From: Betaproteobacteria bacterium
GTDB taxonomy: Bacteria > Pseudomonadota > Gammaproteobacteria > Burkholderiales > Methylophilaceae
Assembly (NCBI GenBank): GCA_009926035.1
Contig: RFPQ01000021.1
Span: forward strand, 1 to 9,497
Direction: 5' to 3'
DNA: 9,497 nucleotides
The position numbers and the translations under genes were made by a program. Numbering within the stretch: position 1 is the stretch's first letter; every line of letters starts with the position of its first letter. Shown here piece after piece: positions 1-7,737 of this stretch. A model generated the notes under the pieces. It was not told the DNA's origin. It saw only the letters and a program-made list of their open reading frames with translations, and searched no databases.

Positions 1-432
1 ACGAGCTTACCTGACATTATTGGTGATCGAGAAAAACTGATTCAAGCTGTGCTTAATATTGCACGAAATGCAGTTCAAGCTATGCATGAAAAAAAACAAC
101 ACGGCCTCATTATTTTCAAAACGCGTGCTGAACGACAAATCATGCTCGCTAAAAAACGTTATCGTGTGGGGATTAAGCTCGACATTATCGATAATGGACC
201 TGGTATTCCAACAGGGATTCGCGACAAAATATTTTATCCGCTTGTCTCTGGTCGAGAAGGTGGTTCAGGATTGGGCCTTTCGTTAGCACAAACTTATGTG
301 AGTCAACATCAAGGCATGATTGAATGTAAAAGTGAGCCAGGACAAACAACTTTCACGATTTTATTGCCGATTAAAGATTTAGATACAACAGAAATTCCTA
401 CTAATCACAACATAGAATCACAAGGATCTTGA
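1..432 (+). CDS. ntrB: Nitrogen regulation sensor kinase NtrB (GlnL), 3' end only
   Basis: This is the C-terminal 143 residues of a histidine kinase; the reading frame is open to the left window edge, so the PAS sensor and the phospho-accepting histidine lie outside. What remains is the ATP-binding HATPase_c domain. The N-box is at about residues 9-28 of the visible part (DREKLIQAVLNIARNAVQAM, Asn19 and Asn23), the G1 box is DNGPGIP at 64-70, and the G2 box is GGSGLGLSLA at 87-96. NtrB phosphorylates NtrC when nitrogen is scarce and acts as a phosphatase when the PII protein signals nitrogen plenty. The assignment rests on the kinase motifs plus the ntrC gene 2 nt downstream. A GTG at 49 is an internal valine codon within the N-box, not a start. 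Contains an A8 run at 89-96. Confidence 0.9.
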   Translation, partial: TSLPDIIGDREKLIQAVLNIARNAVQAMHEKKQHGLIIFKTRAERQIMLAKKRYRVGIKLDIIDNGPGIPTGIRDKIFYPLVSGREGGSGLGLSLAQTYVSQHQGMIECKSEPGQTTFTILLPIKDLDTTEIPTNHNIESQGS

Positions 433-434
433 AT

Positions 435-1823
435 ATGAAAGCCATTTGGATTATCGATGATGACAAATCTATTCGATGGGTATTTGAAAAAGCCCTTGCA
501 CGCACTGATTTAAATTTTAAAACCTTTAGTTCAATTAAAGATGCACTTCAAGCAATTAAAGATGAAGAGCCACAAGTGATTGTGAGTGACATTCGAATGC
601 CGCAAGGTTCAGGATTGGAACTTCTTCAAGTCATTAAAGAAAAATATGCGCATATTCCTGTCATCATCATGACGGCTTATTCTGATTTAGAAAGTGCAGT
701 TGCCGCTTTCCAAGGTGGTGCGTTTGAATATTTAGCTAAACCTTTTGACGTGGATCAAGCCATCGAAATTATTCATCGTGCAATTGACGAGTCCTTAAAA
801 CAAAATAATCAAGAAGTTTCTTTTGAAAATTCAACGGAGATGATTGGTCATGCACCATCGATGCAAGAAGTTTTTCGTGCGATTGGGCGATTAAGTCGTT
901 CGCATGCCACTGTGCTCATCAATGGTGAATCAGGCAGCGGTAAAGAATTAGTAGCAAGCGCACTTCATAAACACTCTCCTCGCGCAGACAAATCTTTTAT
1001 CGCAATTAATACGGCAGCGATTCCAAAAGATTTATTAGAGTCAGAATTATTTGGTCATGAACGCGGAGCGTTTACTGGGGCTCAGGCTTTACGCAAAGGA
1101 CGTTTTGAACAAGCAGATGGAGGCACACTTTTCTTGGATGAAATTGGAGATATGCCCGCTGATCTTCAAACAAGACTCCTTCGAGTGTTAAGCGATGGTC
1201 AGTTTTATCGTGTGGGTGGACATAGTCCTATAAAAGTCAATGTCAGAGTGATTGCAGCGACCCACCAAGACATGGAAGAGCGAGTTAAAGCAGGTCTGTT
1301 CCGTGAGGATTTATTTCATCGACTCAATGTCATTCGCCTCCGATTACCCCCATTACGTGAGCGTGCAGAAGATATTCCTGATTTGGCTCGCCACTTCTTG
1401 CAACAAAGCGCACAGCAACTAGGTGTGGAAACTAAAATTTTATCTGAAGATACTTTGAATTACTTATCACATCTTTATTGGAGCGGTAATGTGCGTCAAC
1501 TTGAAAATATTTGTCATTGGTTGACTGTCATGGCACCAGGGCAAAATATTGATATAAAAGATTTGCCACCCGAGTTAAAAAATAATGATATGCAGAGAGA
1601 AGTTTCCATTAACTGGAAAGATGCATTAAAGCAGGAAGTTAAATTAGCTTTAAACAAAAATCGAAAAGATATTTTGACTGATCTCAATCAAGTATTTGAA
1701 AAGGTCTTGATAGAAGAAGCACTCGACTTTACAAAAGGAAGACGTATTGAAGCGGCTGAAATGTTGGGTTTAGGAAGAAATACTTTAACCCGAAAAGTTA
1801 AAGAATTAAAAATAGAAAAATAA
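435..1823 (+). CDS. ntrC: Nitrogen regulation response regulator NtrC (GlnG), sigma-54 activator
   Basis: A 462-residue sigma-54-dependent activator, normal length for NtrC. The receiver domain (about 1-118) has the acidic pocket D8-D10, phospho-acceptor D52 (VSDIRMP), T80 and K102. The AAA+ domain (about 135-370) has Walker A GESGSGKE at 164-171, the sigma-54 contact loop GAFTGA at 211-216, and Walker B LFLDEIGD with D235/E236. The C-terminus (about 425-462) is a Fis-type helix-turn-helix (EAAEMLGLGRNTLTRKVKEL). Phosphorylated NtrC binds upstream sites and drives ATP-dependent open complex formation at nitrogen genes such as glnA. I place the start at ATG 435, because the upstream TTG at 429 would only add two residues and lies inside the end of ntrB; AAGGA at 422-426 is a good ribosome site for the ATG. 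The wording is strongly betaproteobacterial. It is surely co-transcribed with ntrB. Confidence 0.96.
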   Translation: MKAIWIIDDDKSIRWVFEKALARTDLNFKTFSSIKDALQAIKDEEPQVIVSDIRMPQGSGLELLQVIKEKYAHIPVIIMTAYSDLESAVAAFQGGAFEYLAKPFDVDQAIEIIHRAIDESLKQNNQEVSFENSTEMIGHAPSMQEVFRAIGRLSRSHATVLINGESGSGKELVASALHKHSPRADKSFIAINTAAIPKDLLESELFGHERGAFTGAQALRKGRFEQADGGTLFLDEIGDMPADLQTRLLRVLSDGQFYRVGGHSPIKVNVRVIAATHQDMEERVKAGLFREDLFHRLNVIRLRLPPLRERAEDIPDLARHFLQQSAQQLGVETKILSEDTLNYLSHLYWSGNVRQLENICHWLTVMAPGQNIDIKDLPPELKNNDMQREVSINWKDALKQEVKLALNKNRKDILTDLNQVFEKVLIEEALDFTKGRRIEAAEMLGLGRNTLTRKVKELKIEK

Positions 1824-1836
1824 ATTTACTTTTTTT

Positions 1837-1856
1837 GAGTCGGGTGACACTTTTTT
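1837..1856 (+). terminator. Weak rho-independent terminator-like element after ntrC
   Basis: Fourteen nucleotides past the ntrC stop codon, GAGTC and GACAC can pair around a GGGT loop (three base pairs, one A-A mismatch, then an outer G-C pair), followed directly by six T residues. The T-run is on the side expected for the plus-strand ntrBC transcript. The stem is short, so this is at best a weak terminator; it sits where one is expected, between two convergent genes. Confidence 0.3.
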
Positions 1857-1898
1857 CAAATGAATTGCCATTTTCCAAAACAAACCCAATTTATAAAG

Positions 1899-1911
1899 AA
1901 CAATTATTGTT
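1899..1911. repeat. 13-nt palindrome over the CBS gene stop codon
   Basis: AACAAT-T-ATTGTT is a perfect inverted repeat covering the minus-strand stop codon (1904-1906). It could form a very small AT-only hairpin at the end of the CBS mRNA, but there is no T-run after it on the minus strand, so I do not call it a terminator. In such AT-rich DNA it may be chance. Confidence 0.25.
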
Positions 1912-2335
1912 TAATGTATCCTTCGAGTTCTTTGATTAAGTTTCTTTGATACATAATCATTTCCTTAGCGACATCTCCTAAAGACAGCATGCCAATCACA
2001 TTATGGCCATCCATAATCGGTAAGTGACGAATATGATTTTCTGTCATGACGGTCATCGCTTTTTCAAAAGTATCCTTACCATGACCCACAAGCACATTTT
2101 TAGTCATTACCTCTTCAATGGTCGTGACTTTAGAGGACTTACCTTTTAAGACAACTTCACGAGCGTAATCACGCTCAGAGAAAATACCCACCATTCTATC
2201 TTTATCCATGACGAGTAAAGCACCAATCTTGTATTCAGCTAGGATGATGAGCGCATCAATCACAGGACGATTGGGTGCAATACTAATCACTTCTTTATGT
2301 TTTTTATCGGCAATAAGTTGAGCGGCTGTTTTCAT
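1904..2335 (-). CDS. Tandem CBS-domain protein
   Basis: A 143-residue soluble protein made almost entirely of a CBS-domain pair (Bateman module). CBS1 covers about residues 15-64, ending in the typical VGIFSERDYAREV; CBS2 covers about 75-130 with ENHIRHLPIMD and VIGMLSLGDVAK. Such pairs bind adenine nucleotides (AMP, ATP, or related ligands) and report energy state to a partner. Here no catalytic or transport domain is attached, so the ligand and partner cannot be read from the sequence. Stand-alone proteins of this type are common in Proteobacteria, including Betaproteobacteria. The ATG start (2333-2335 on the reverse strand) is preceded by AGGTGA, a reasonable ribosome site. The gene converges on ntrC and diverges from the transporter; nothing ties it to either. 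Confidence 0.9.
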   Translation of the reverse strand: MKTAAQLIADKKHKEVISIAPNRPVIDALIILAEYKIGALLVMDKDRMVGIFSERDYAREVVLKGKSSKVTTIEEVMTKNVLVGHGKDTFEKAMTVMTENHIRHLPIMDGHNVIGMLSLGDVAKEMIMYQRNLIKELEGYIKQ

Positions 2336-2375
2336 AAGTCACCTATATTGAAAGCGTAAAGTCAAAGTTACACTC

Positions 2376-2381
2376 TATAAT
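2376..2381 (+). promoter_or_regulatory. Candidate -10 box for the transporter-yebC-ruv-tol run
   Basis: A perfect TATAAT lies 28 nt upstream of the transporter ATG, in the only spacer (2336-2409) able to hold a promoter for the long plus-strand run. The best -35-like hexamer, TTGAAA at 2348-2353, is 22 nt away, longer than the usual 16-18, so the -35 is unclear. The same 74 nt must also carry the minus-strand promoter of the CBS gene, for which I found no good match. No NtrC or sigma-54 (TGGCAC-N5-TTGCA) site is visible here. Confidence 0.35.
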
Positions 2382-2409
2382 AATCTCATCCTATTAAACA
2401 AGTATAAAA

Positions 2410-3363
2410 ATGCTTCATAAAAAAAATCAAAACTTGATGGCTTTTTTAGCCCTTATGCTTTTGTGCCTTATTTGGGGGTACAACTGGGTTGTGATGAAAA
2501 ATGCACTTCATTTTTCCGGCCCTTATGATTTTGCGGCTCTCCGTACTATCTTGGGCGCACTTTGTTTATTTATTGTGATGCTGGTCTTAAAAAAACCTTT
2601 CAAAATTCAAGAAATTCCGAGTTTAATTGTATTAGGCCTCCTCCAAACTGCAGGTTTTACAGGGCTTTTAGTATGGGCTCTCGTTGAAGGCGGTGCAGGC
2701 AAAATTGCGGTACTTACCTACACCATGCCTTTTTGGACCATGCTTTTAGCTTGGCCACTTTTAGGTGAAAAATTAAGTGGTTGGCAATGGCCTGCAGCTT
2801 TGTTTTCACTGATGGGCATTTTATTTATTTTAGATCCACTTCATTTAGGGACTGATGTATTCAGTATGGTATTAGCGATTGTGTCTGGTATTTCATGGGC
2901 ACTAGCCGTGATTTTGGCTAAAAAACTTCAAGCACGTTCACCTAACCTTGATTTAATTTCTCTTACTGCATGGCAAATGCTTTTTGGCTCAATACCCATT
3001 GTGTTATTGGCTTTGATGACACATAACAACCCGATTGAATGGAATGGTTATTTTATTGGGGCACTTATTTATAACTCAGTTTGTGGGAACGCGATTGCAT
3101 GGCTATTATGGCTTTATGCATTAAGACATTTGTCCGCAGGGATTGCGACGATGACTACAACTATTTGTCCTGTGATTGCTGTGATTGCATCATCAATTGA
3201 ACTTCATGAAACGATTAAACCCTTCGAATTTTTAGGGATGGCTTTTATTGGTATATCGCTCTTAATGATCTCGTATAACCGCATTAAAAGGCACGAAGAA
3301 GACTTGGTTCAGCCATGGTTTAAAAACAAACCCATGATAAAATCAAGGGCTAGAAAGGGATAA
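2410..3363 (+). CDS. EamA/DMT-superfamily inner-membrane transporter
   Basis: A 317-residue polytopic membrane protein of the drug/metabolite transporter superfamily, with two EamA repeats and about ten predicted membrane helices. Helix 1 carries WGYNWVVMK (22-30). The first repeat ends with the typical pattern [19 protein letters not shown] (119-137), and the second with [19 protein letters not shown]. Relatives export amino acids, metabolites or drugs, or take up small solutes; the substrate cannot be deduced. A basic cytoplasmic tail of about 28 residues follows the last helix. The ATG at 2410 is the first start after the spacer, but its ribosome site is weak. Codons 4-6 fall in an A8 run (2419-2426). 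The stop lies only 2 nt before yebC, and the yebC ribosome site is inside this gene's last codons, so the two are probably co-transcribed. Confidence 0.9.
   Translation: MLHKKNQNLMAFLALMLLCLIWGYNWVVMKNALHFSGPYDFAALRTILGALCLFIVMLVLKKPFKIQEIPSLIVLGLLQTAGFTGLLVWALVEGGAGKIAVLTYTMPFWTMLLAWPLLGEKLSGWQWPAALFSLMGILFILDPLHLGTDVFSMVLAIVSGISWALAVILAKKLQARSPNLDLISLTAWQMLFGSIPIVLLALMTHNNPIEWNGYFIGALIYNSVCGNAIAWLLWLYALRHLSAGIATMTTTICPVIAVIASSIELHETIKPFEFLGMAFIGISLLMISYNRIKRHEEDLVQPWFKNKPMIKSRARKG
3314..3336 (+). other. Hairpin-forming inverted repeat just upstream of yebC
   Basis: CATGGTTT (3314-3321) and AAACCCATG (3328-3336) can form an eight-pair stem with one bulged C and a six-base loop. It lies within the last codons of the transporter, 29 nt before the yebC ATG. 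No T-run follows, so it is not an intrinsic terminator. It could affect mRNA stability or yebC translation, or be chance. Confidence 0.3.
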
Positions 3364-3365
3364 GC

Positions 3366-4091
3366 ATGGCAGGTCATTCCAAATGGGCAAATATTCAACA
3401 CCGCAAAGGTCGCCAAGATGCTAAGCGCGGAAAAGTTTTCACAAAAATTATCAAAGAAATTACTGTTTCAGCAAGGCTTGGCGGAGGAGAAGTTAACTTT
3501 AATCCACGCTTACGTGCCGCTGTAGCCCTCGCCAAAGAAGAAAACATGCCACAAGACAATATCACGCGTGCAATTAAAAAAGGCACGGGTGAATTAGAAG
3601 GTGTGAGTTATGAAGAAGTGAGATACGAAGGTTATGGTATTGGTGGGGCTGCCATTATTATTGATTGTTTAACGGACAATAAACAAAGAGCTGTTGCTGA
3701 TGTGAGACATGCGCTAACGAAACATGGCGGTAATTTGGGTACCGATGGATCAGTAGCTTTTTTATTCAAACATTGTGGTCGTATATTCTTTGCGCCAGGT
3801 ACGGATGAAAATAAGGTGATGGAAATAGCACTTGAAGCTGGAGCAGAAGATATCATCAGTGATGAAGATGGTAGTATCGAAGTCATCACACCTACTCAAG
3901 AATTTATTCAAATTAAAGAAGCCCTTTTAAATGCAGGCTTAAAAATAGAATTAGCTGAAGTCGCTATGCGCCCCACTTTAGAAAATGTGTTAAGTGGTGA
4001 CGATGGTATCAAGATGCAAAAAATTTTAGATGCACTGGATGATTTAGATGATGTGCAAGAAGTTTATACTACTGCAGTGATTGAAGATTAA
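3366..4091 (+). CDS. yebC: YebC/PmpR/TACO1-family protein
   Basis: A 241-residue full-length YebC protein. The N-terminus [20 protein letters not shown] is the family signature; [38 protein letters not shown] and [15 protein letters not shown] are further conserved blocks, and the C-terminus is acidic. The family was long annotated as a transcription regulator (PmpR in Pseudomonas represses quinolone signalling). More recent work on bacterial and mitochondrial members (TACO1) places it on the ribosome, relieving stalls at proline-rich stretches. Which role dominates here is not visible. AAAGGGA at 3354-3360 is a strong ribosome site for ATG 3366. Placement directly before ruvC is the usual proteobacterial arrangement; the tight link to an upstream transporter is less typical. 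Confidence 0.96.
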   Translation: MAGHSKWANIQHRKGRQDAKRGKVFTKIIKEITVSARLGGGEVNFNPRLRAAVALAKEENMPQDNITRAIKKGTGELEGVSYEEVRYEGYGIGGAAIIIDCLTDNKQRAVADVRHALTKHGGNLGTDGSVAFLFKHCGRIFFAPGTDENKVMEIALEAGAEDIISDEDGSIEVITPTQEFIQIKEALLNAGLKIELAEVAMRPTLENVLSGDDGIKMQKILDALDDLDDVQEVYTTAVIED

Positions 4092-4099
4092 AGTAAAGA

Positions 4100-4648
4100 T
4101 TGAGCGAGCCCATTATCATCCTTGGCATTGATCCTGGCTTAAGAATGACGGGATTCGGTGTGATTGAAAAAAATACTGACAAGATTCGCTACCTTGGAAG
4201 TGGTGTGATTAAGACTGTGAGCGCTAAAGAAGATGCGCGAGATAGTTTGCCAGAGCGCATTCAAATTATTTTAGAAGGGCTCTTTGAAGTGATTGATCTA
4301 TATAAGCCGAAACAAGTCGCCATTGAAAAAGTGTTTGTGAATGTAAATCCACAATCCACACTTTTATTAGGCCAAGCAAGGGGAGCTGCTATCAGTGCAG
4401 CTGTGATTAAAAAATTGCCCGTCTACGAATATACAGCCTTACAAGTTAAAAAATCAGTGGTAGGTTCAGGGCATGCAAAAAAAGAGCAGGTACAAGAAAT
4501 GGTCAAACGTTTTTTGAAATTACCTGAAATTCCTCAAGCGGATTCTGCAGATGCCCTTGCTTGTGCGATGTGCCATGCTCATGCATATAATCAATTACAG
4601 CATATGGATGCTTTAAGTTACCGAATGAAAAAAGGTAGGCTCGTGTGA
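4100..4648 (+). CDS. ruvC: Holliday junction resolvase RuvC, TTG start
   Basis: A 182-residue RuvC endonuclease that cuts four-way junctions symmetrically, acting as a dimer with RuvAB. The four metal-binding catalytic acids are present: D11 in GIDPG, E76 in VAIEKVF, and D148 and D151 in QADSADALA. The start must be TTG at 4100: a TAA lies in frame at 4094-4096, and the next ATG (4145) would remove D11. The ribosome site is poor (AAAG just upstream). Compared with E. coli there are about four extra residues at the N-terminus and a few more between the first and second catalytic acids (around KEDARDS). The stop overlaps the ruvA start by 4 nt (GTGA), so translation is likely coupled. Confidence 0.96.
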   Translation: MSEPIIILGIDPGLRMTGFGVIEKNTDKIRYLGSGVIKTVSAKEDARDSLPERIQIILEGLFEVIDLYKPKQVAIEKVFVNVNPQSTLLLGQARGAAISAAVIKKLPVYEYTALQVKKSVVGSGHAKKEQVQEMVKRFLKLPEIPQADSADALACAMCHAHAYNQLQHMDALSYRMKKGRLV

Positions 4649-5226
4649 TAGGTAGAATTTCTGGCATTCTTTTAGATAAAACACCACCTCTTGCCTTAAT
4701 TGATTGCAATGGTGTGGGTTATGAATGTGAAGTGCCTATGAGTACTTTTTATTTGCTTCCTCAAGTCGGAGACAAAGTGACACTACTCACACATTTTGTC
4801 GTGCGTGAAGACGCGCAGCTCTTATTTGGTTTTGGTACAAACCAAGAACGTTTAATGTTTAGACAACTTTTAAAAGTCAATGGTATTGGAGCGAAATCAG
4901 CACTTGCCATTTTAAGTGGCTTGTCGATTGATGAATTGATTCAAGCAGTCTCGCTTCAAGAATCAGGTCTTTTGACTCGGGTGCCTGGTATTGGTAAAAA
5001 AACAGCTGAACGATTGTTGTTAGAATTAAAAGATAAATTTACACTTGATTCAGCTTTAAGTATTAAAGGCTCTATTAATACATCCATCAGCCAAGATGTG
5101 CTCAATGCATTGATTGCTCTTGGCTACAATGAACGCGAATCTATAAATGCCGTTAAAAGTTTAGATGCAAATCTCACTGTGAATGACGGTATTAAACAAG
5201 CTTTAAAATATTTATCTAAGGGCTAA
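4645..5226 (+). CDS. ruvA: Holliday junction DNA-binding subunit RuvA, GTG start
   Basis: A 193-residue RuvA, which forms tetramers that clamp the Holliday junction and recruit RuvB. Domain I (1-64) is an OB fold beginning [10 protein letters not shown], with the acidic pin E55-D56 ([12 protein letters not shown]) that separates strands at the crossover. Domain II has two helix-hairpin-helix motifs, [13 protein letters not shown] (78-90) and [16 protein letters not shown] (113-128). Domain III (about 148-193, with [11 protein letters not shown]) contacts RuvB. The GTG start at 4645 shares four bases with the ruvC stop and has AGGTAGG (4633-4639) at good spacing. It is 9 nt upstream of ruvB. 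Confidence 0.97.
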   Translation: MIGRISGILLDKTPPLALIDCNGVGYECEVPMSTFYLLPQVGDKVTLLTHFVVREDAQLLFGFGTNQERLMFRQLLKVNGIGAKSALAILSGLSIDELIQAVSLQESGLLTRVPGIGKKTAERLLLELKDKFTLDSALSIKGSINTSISQDVLNALIALGYNERESINAVKSLDANLTVNDGIKQALKYLSKG

Positions 5227-5235
5227 TGAATTAGC

Positions 5236-6273
5236 ATGATTGAATCGGATCGTTTTGTGGCTAGTACTTTAAACGAGCCTGTCGAGGAATCGATTGAGCG
5301 TGCACTTCGTCCTAAAGAACTTCAAGAATATGTCGGTCAAGAAAAAGTTAGAAGCCAATTAGAAATATTTATTAAAGCTGCTAAAAATAGAAATGAAGCC
5401 TTAGATCATGTTTTGCTTTTTGGGCCACCCGGTTTAGGTAAAACGACTTTAGCACACATCATTGCAAAAGAAATGGGCGTTAATCTTCGCCAAACGTCAG
5501 GCCCAGTTTTGGAAAAAGCCGGTGATCTCGCCGCACTTTTAACCAATCTAGAACCAAATGATGTGTTATTTATCGATGAAATTCATCGCTTGTCACCAGT
5601 TATTGAAGAAATTTTATATCCTGCGATGGAAGATTATCGTTTGGACATTATGATTGGCGAAGGTCCGTCGGCGAGATCTGTGCGACTAGATTTACCACCA
5701 TTTACCTTAGTGGGTGCGACCACGCGCGCAGGTATGCTGACTAATCCATTACGCGATCGTTTTGGTATTGTGTCTCGATTAGAGTTTTATAGCGAACAAG
5801 AGCTCGCCAAAATTGTTGATCGGTCATCTACACTTTTAGAAGCTGATATTGATCCATCGGGTTCTTTAGAGATTGCAAAACGTTCTCGCGGCACACCTCG
5901 CATTGCAAACCGTTTATTAAGACGTGTACGTGATTTTGCGCAAGTGAAATCCAACGGAAAAATTACAGCAAATATTGCAGATGACGCTCTCAAAATGTTG
6001 GATGTTGATTTATTAGGTTTAGATGTGATGGATCGAAAATTACTTCAAGCCATTTTAGAGAAATTTAATGGTGGCCCTGTGGGTTTAGATAATTTAGCAG
6101 CAGCGATTGGTGAAGAGCGCGAAACAATTGAAGATGTTTTAGAGCCCTATCTCATTCAGCAGGGCTATCTTATGCGCACACCCAGAGGCCGTGTCGTGAC
6201 GCAAGCGACTTATCTTCATTTTGGTATGAAACCACCTGCACAACAACCTATTGATAACTTATGGCAGGAATAA
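5236..6273 (+). CDS. ruvB: Holliday junction branch migration ATPase RuvB
   Basis: A 345-residue AAA+ motor that works as hexameric rings flanking the RuvA core and pulls DNA through it. Visible motifs: Walker A GPPGLGKT (63-70), Walker [11 protein letters not shown] with D114/E115, sensor 1 GATTRAG (160-166), and the arginine finger in LRDRFGI (R173). The C-terminal winged helix includes [20 protein letters not shown] and ends [12 protein letters not shown]. Length is normal. ATG 5236 gives the usual N-terminus (SDRFV, then [17 protein letters not shown]), though the nearest ribosome-like AAGGG (5218-5222) is rather far upstream. The last 13 nt overlap the ybgC start. Confidence 0.97.
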   Translation: MIESDRFVASTLNEPVEESIERALRPKELQEYVGQEKVRSQLEIFIKAAKNRNEALDHVLLFGPPGLGKTTLAHIIAKEMGVNLRQTSGPVLEKAGDLAALLTNLEPNDVLFIDEIHRLSPVIEEILYPAMEDYRLDIMIGEGPSARSVRLDLPPFTLVGATTRAGMLTNPLRDRFGIVSRLEFYSEQELAKIVDRSSTLLEADIDPSGSLEIAKRSRGTPRIANRLLRRVRDFAQVKSNGKITANIADDALKMLDVDLLGLDVMDRKLLQAILEKFNGGPVGLDNLAAAIGEERETIEDVLEPYLIQQGYLMRTPRGRVVTQATYLHFGMKPPAQQPIDNLWQE

Positions 6274-6671
6274 AAACTTTCTCTTTGCCTATTCGTATTT
6301 ACTTTGAAGATACCGATAGTGGTGGTGTGGTTTATCACTCCAATTATTTAAAATTTATGGAACGCGCAAGAACAGAATGGTTGAGAAGTGTTGGTATTGA
6401 TCAAAGTCATTTAAAACATCATGAACATATTATGTTTGTAGTTCATCGGATTGATATTCAATATAAATTACCTGCACGCTTTAATGATGATTTAGTGGTT
6501 AAAAGCGAGCTGATAGATATAGGTTCTAGCAAAATTGAATTTAGGCAAATGATTTATCGTGATGAAGTATTGTTAATTGATGCGAATGTTGATATTGCTT
6601 GCATTGATAGTGAAAAATTTAAACCTGTACGGATCCCATCCACCGTTAAACAAACCATGGAGTCTTTATGA
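6261..6671 (+). CDS. ybgC: YbgC, hotdog-fold acyl-CoA thioesterase of the Tol-Pal cluster
   Basis: A 136-residue hotdog-fold thioesterase (4-hydroxybenzoyl-CoA thioesterase family). The signature [23 protein letters not shown] (in parts: E16 to Y29, then the helix) carries catalytic D19 and H26, matching D18 and H25 of E. coli YbgC. YbgC hydrolyses acyl-CoA thioesters and is thought to act near phospholipid synthesis at the inner membrane; its exact link to Tol-Pal is unsettled. ATG 6261 lies inside the ruvB end (13-nt overlap) without a clear ribosome site, so translation probably depends on ribosomes finishing ruvB. A later TTG at 6285 is less likely. Its stop overlaps the tolQ start in ATGA. 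Confidence 0.95.
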   Translation: MAGIKTFSLPIRIYFEDTDSGGVVYHSNYLKFMERARTEWLRSVGIDQSHLKHHEHIMFVVHRIDIQYKLPARFNDDLVVKSELIDIGSSKIEFRQMIYRDEVLLIDANVDIACIDSEKFKPVRIPSTVKQTMESL

Positions 6672-7339
6672 ATGTAGTGAATGATTTATCTTTTTTAAGT
6701 TTAATTACAGGGGCCACAATCCCGGTTCAGCTTGTGATGATTATCTTATTGGCCGCTTCTGGATTTTCTTGGTGGTATATCTTTATTAAAATCTCTGTGT
6801 TAAAAAATGCAGAACTCGCAGTCGATGAATTTGAAAATACATTCTGGACAAGCGGAGATCTTAATAAATTACACGACAGTATTCATAGTGGCCGCATTAA
6901 AAATCAAGGATTAGCTACAATCTTTGAAGCAGGTTACAAAGAATTTAATCGCCACAAAACATCGCGTGCTGATATGAGTGATGTGATTGAGGGGGTAAGA
7001 CGTGCAATGCGAGCGACTTATAATCGTGAACTTGATTTTTTAGATGCGCATTTACCCTTTTTGGCATCAGTGGGATCTGTGAGTCCTTATATTGGTTTAT
7101 TTGGTACGGTATGGGGAATCATGAATGCTTTTAGAGGTTTGGCAAATGTCGCTCAAGCAACACTGACTCAAGTTGCTCCAGGTATTGCAGAGGCCCTCAT
7201 TGCAACTGCAATTGGTTTATTTGCTGCCATTCCAGCGGTCATCGCTTATAACCGTTTTGCAACTTCAGTCGATCGATTGTCTGTGCGATACGAAAGCTTC
7301 ATGGAAGAGTTCGTCAATATCTTGCAAAGAAAAGGATAA
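6668..7339 (+). CDS. tolQ: TolQ, inner-membrane proton-channel subunit of Tol-Pal
   Basis: A 223-residue MotA/TolQ/ExbB-family protein. TolQ and TolR use the proton gradient to energise TolA. One membrane helix lies near the N-terminus (about 18-40). The two channel-lining helices come later: about 133-155 with IGLFGTVWGIMNAF (T147), and about 169-191 with VAPGIAEALIATAIGLFAAI (T180). These polar threonines match the family's proton-path residues. The large cytoplasmic loop lies between helices 1 and 2. The start overlaps the ybgC stop (ATGA at 6668-6671), with GGAG at 6659-6662 as ribosome site. tolR follows after 3 nt. Confidence 0.97.
   Translation: MNVVNDLSFLSLITGATIPVQLVMIILLAASGFSWWYIFIKISVLKNAELAVDEFENTFWTSGDLNKLHDSIHSGRIKNQGLATIFEAGYKEFNRHKTSRADMSDVIEGVRRAMRATYNRELDFLDAHLPFLASVGSVSPYIGLFGTVWGIMNAFRGLANVAQATLTQVAPGIAEALIATAIGLFAAIPAVIAYNRFATSVDRLSVRYESFMEEFVNILQRKG
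7331..7336 (+). promoter_or_regulatory. Ribosome binding site of tolR (decides the start)
   Basis: AAAGGA lies in the last codons of tolQ, 6 nt before ATG 7343 but only 3 nt before the in-frame GTG at 7340. The spacing favours the ATG, so tolR is called one residue shorter than the longest frame. Confidence 0.6.
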
Positions 7340-7342
7340 GTG

Positions 7343-7729
7343 ATGCGTAAACGTCGCTTAATGAATCAAATCAATGTGGTGCCTTACATTGATGTGACTC
7401 TCGTTTTACTGGTCATTTTTATGGTGACAGCGCCCATGACAAATCCAGGCGTGGTCGAGCTCCCTGAAGTGGGTGAAACCTTAAAACAAACGGCAGCACC
7501 TATTGTTATCACAGTTAAACTTAATAACACCATTGAGATTGAAGGGCAAAGTTATACTCGCGATCGGTTATTGAGCCATGTGCAATCCTTAATTAAAACA
7601 ACTCCTGATCGAGCCCTTGTGATTGCCGCTGATAAGAATGTGAAATATGACGAAGTGATAAGTCTTATGGATCTTTTAAAGCAAAACAATGTTTCAAAGG
7701 TTGGCCTACTTTTAAAACCACAAAAGTAA
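7343..7729 (+). CDS. tolR: TolR, inner-membrane Tol-Pal subunit (ExbD family)
   Basis: A 128-residue ExbD/TolR protein: a short basic cytoplasmic N-terminus (MRKRRLMNQINVVPYID), one membrane helix (about 15-37) and a periplasmic domain. D17 at the start of the helix is the conserved proton-carrying aspartate (D23 in E. coli). With TolQ it forms the motor that drives TolA; the periplasmic domain can bind peptidoglycan. The protein is a little shorter than the E. coli one (142). The C-terminal part holds the usual VIAADKNVKYDEVISLMDLL pattern. tolA follows 8 nt downstream. Confidence 0.96.
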   Translation: MRKRRLMNQINVVPYIDVTLVLLVIFMVTAPMTNPGVVELPEVGETLKQTAAPIVITVKLNNTIEIEGQSYTRDRLLSHVQSLIKTTPDRALVIAADKNVKYDEVISLMDLLKQNNVSKVGLLLKPQK

Positions 7730-7737
7730 ATTAAGAC

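Noticed and set aside
49..51. GTG at 49 as the start of a small protein
   Set aside because: It is a valine codon inside the kinase N-box; the frame continues to the left edge and encodes conserved kinase sequence there, so the gene is a truncated ntrB.
429..434. TTG at 429 as the ntrC start
   Set aside because: It adds only two residues not seen in the family and lies in the ntrB end; ATG 435 has a well-placed AAGGA.
1531..1550. TGGCAC as a sigma-54 promoter core inside ntrC
   Set aside because: The matching TTGCA half is absent at the required spacing; the same holds for the TGGCAC near 8308 in tolA.
2336..2409. NtrC-regulated promoter for the transporter
   Set aside because: No GCAC-N7-GTGC type site or sigma-54 core is present; the visible box is a sigma-70-type -10.
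3395..3889. Antisense reading frames opposite yebC (3395-3586 and 3632-3889)
   Set aside because: They are shadows of a highly conserved gene; the translated products have no recognisable domain or ribosome site.
4100..6273. RuvC/RuvAB as part of an unusual nuclease-helicase system
   Set aside because: All three proteins carry full standard active-site motifs and normal lengths; this is the ordinary Holliday junction machinery.
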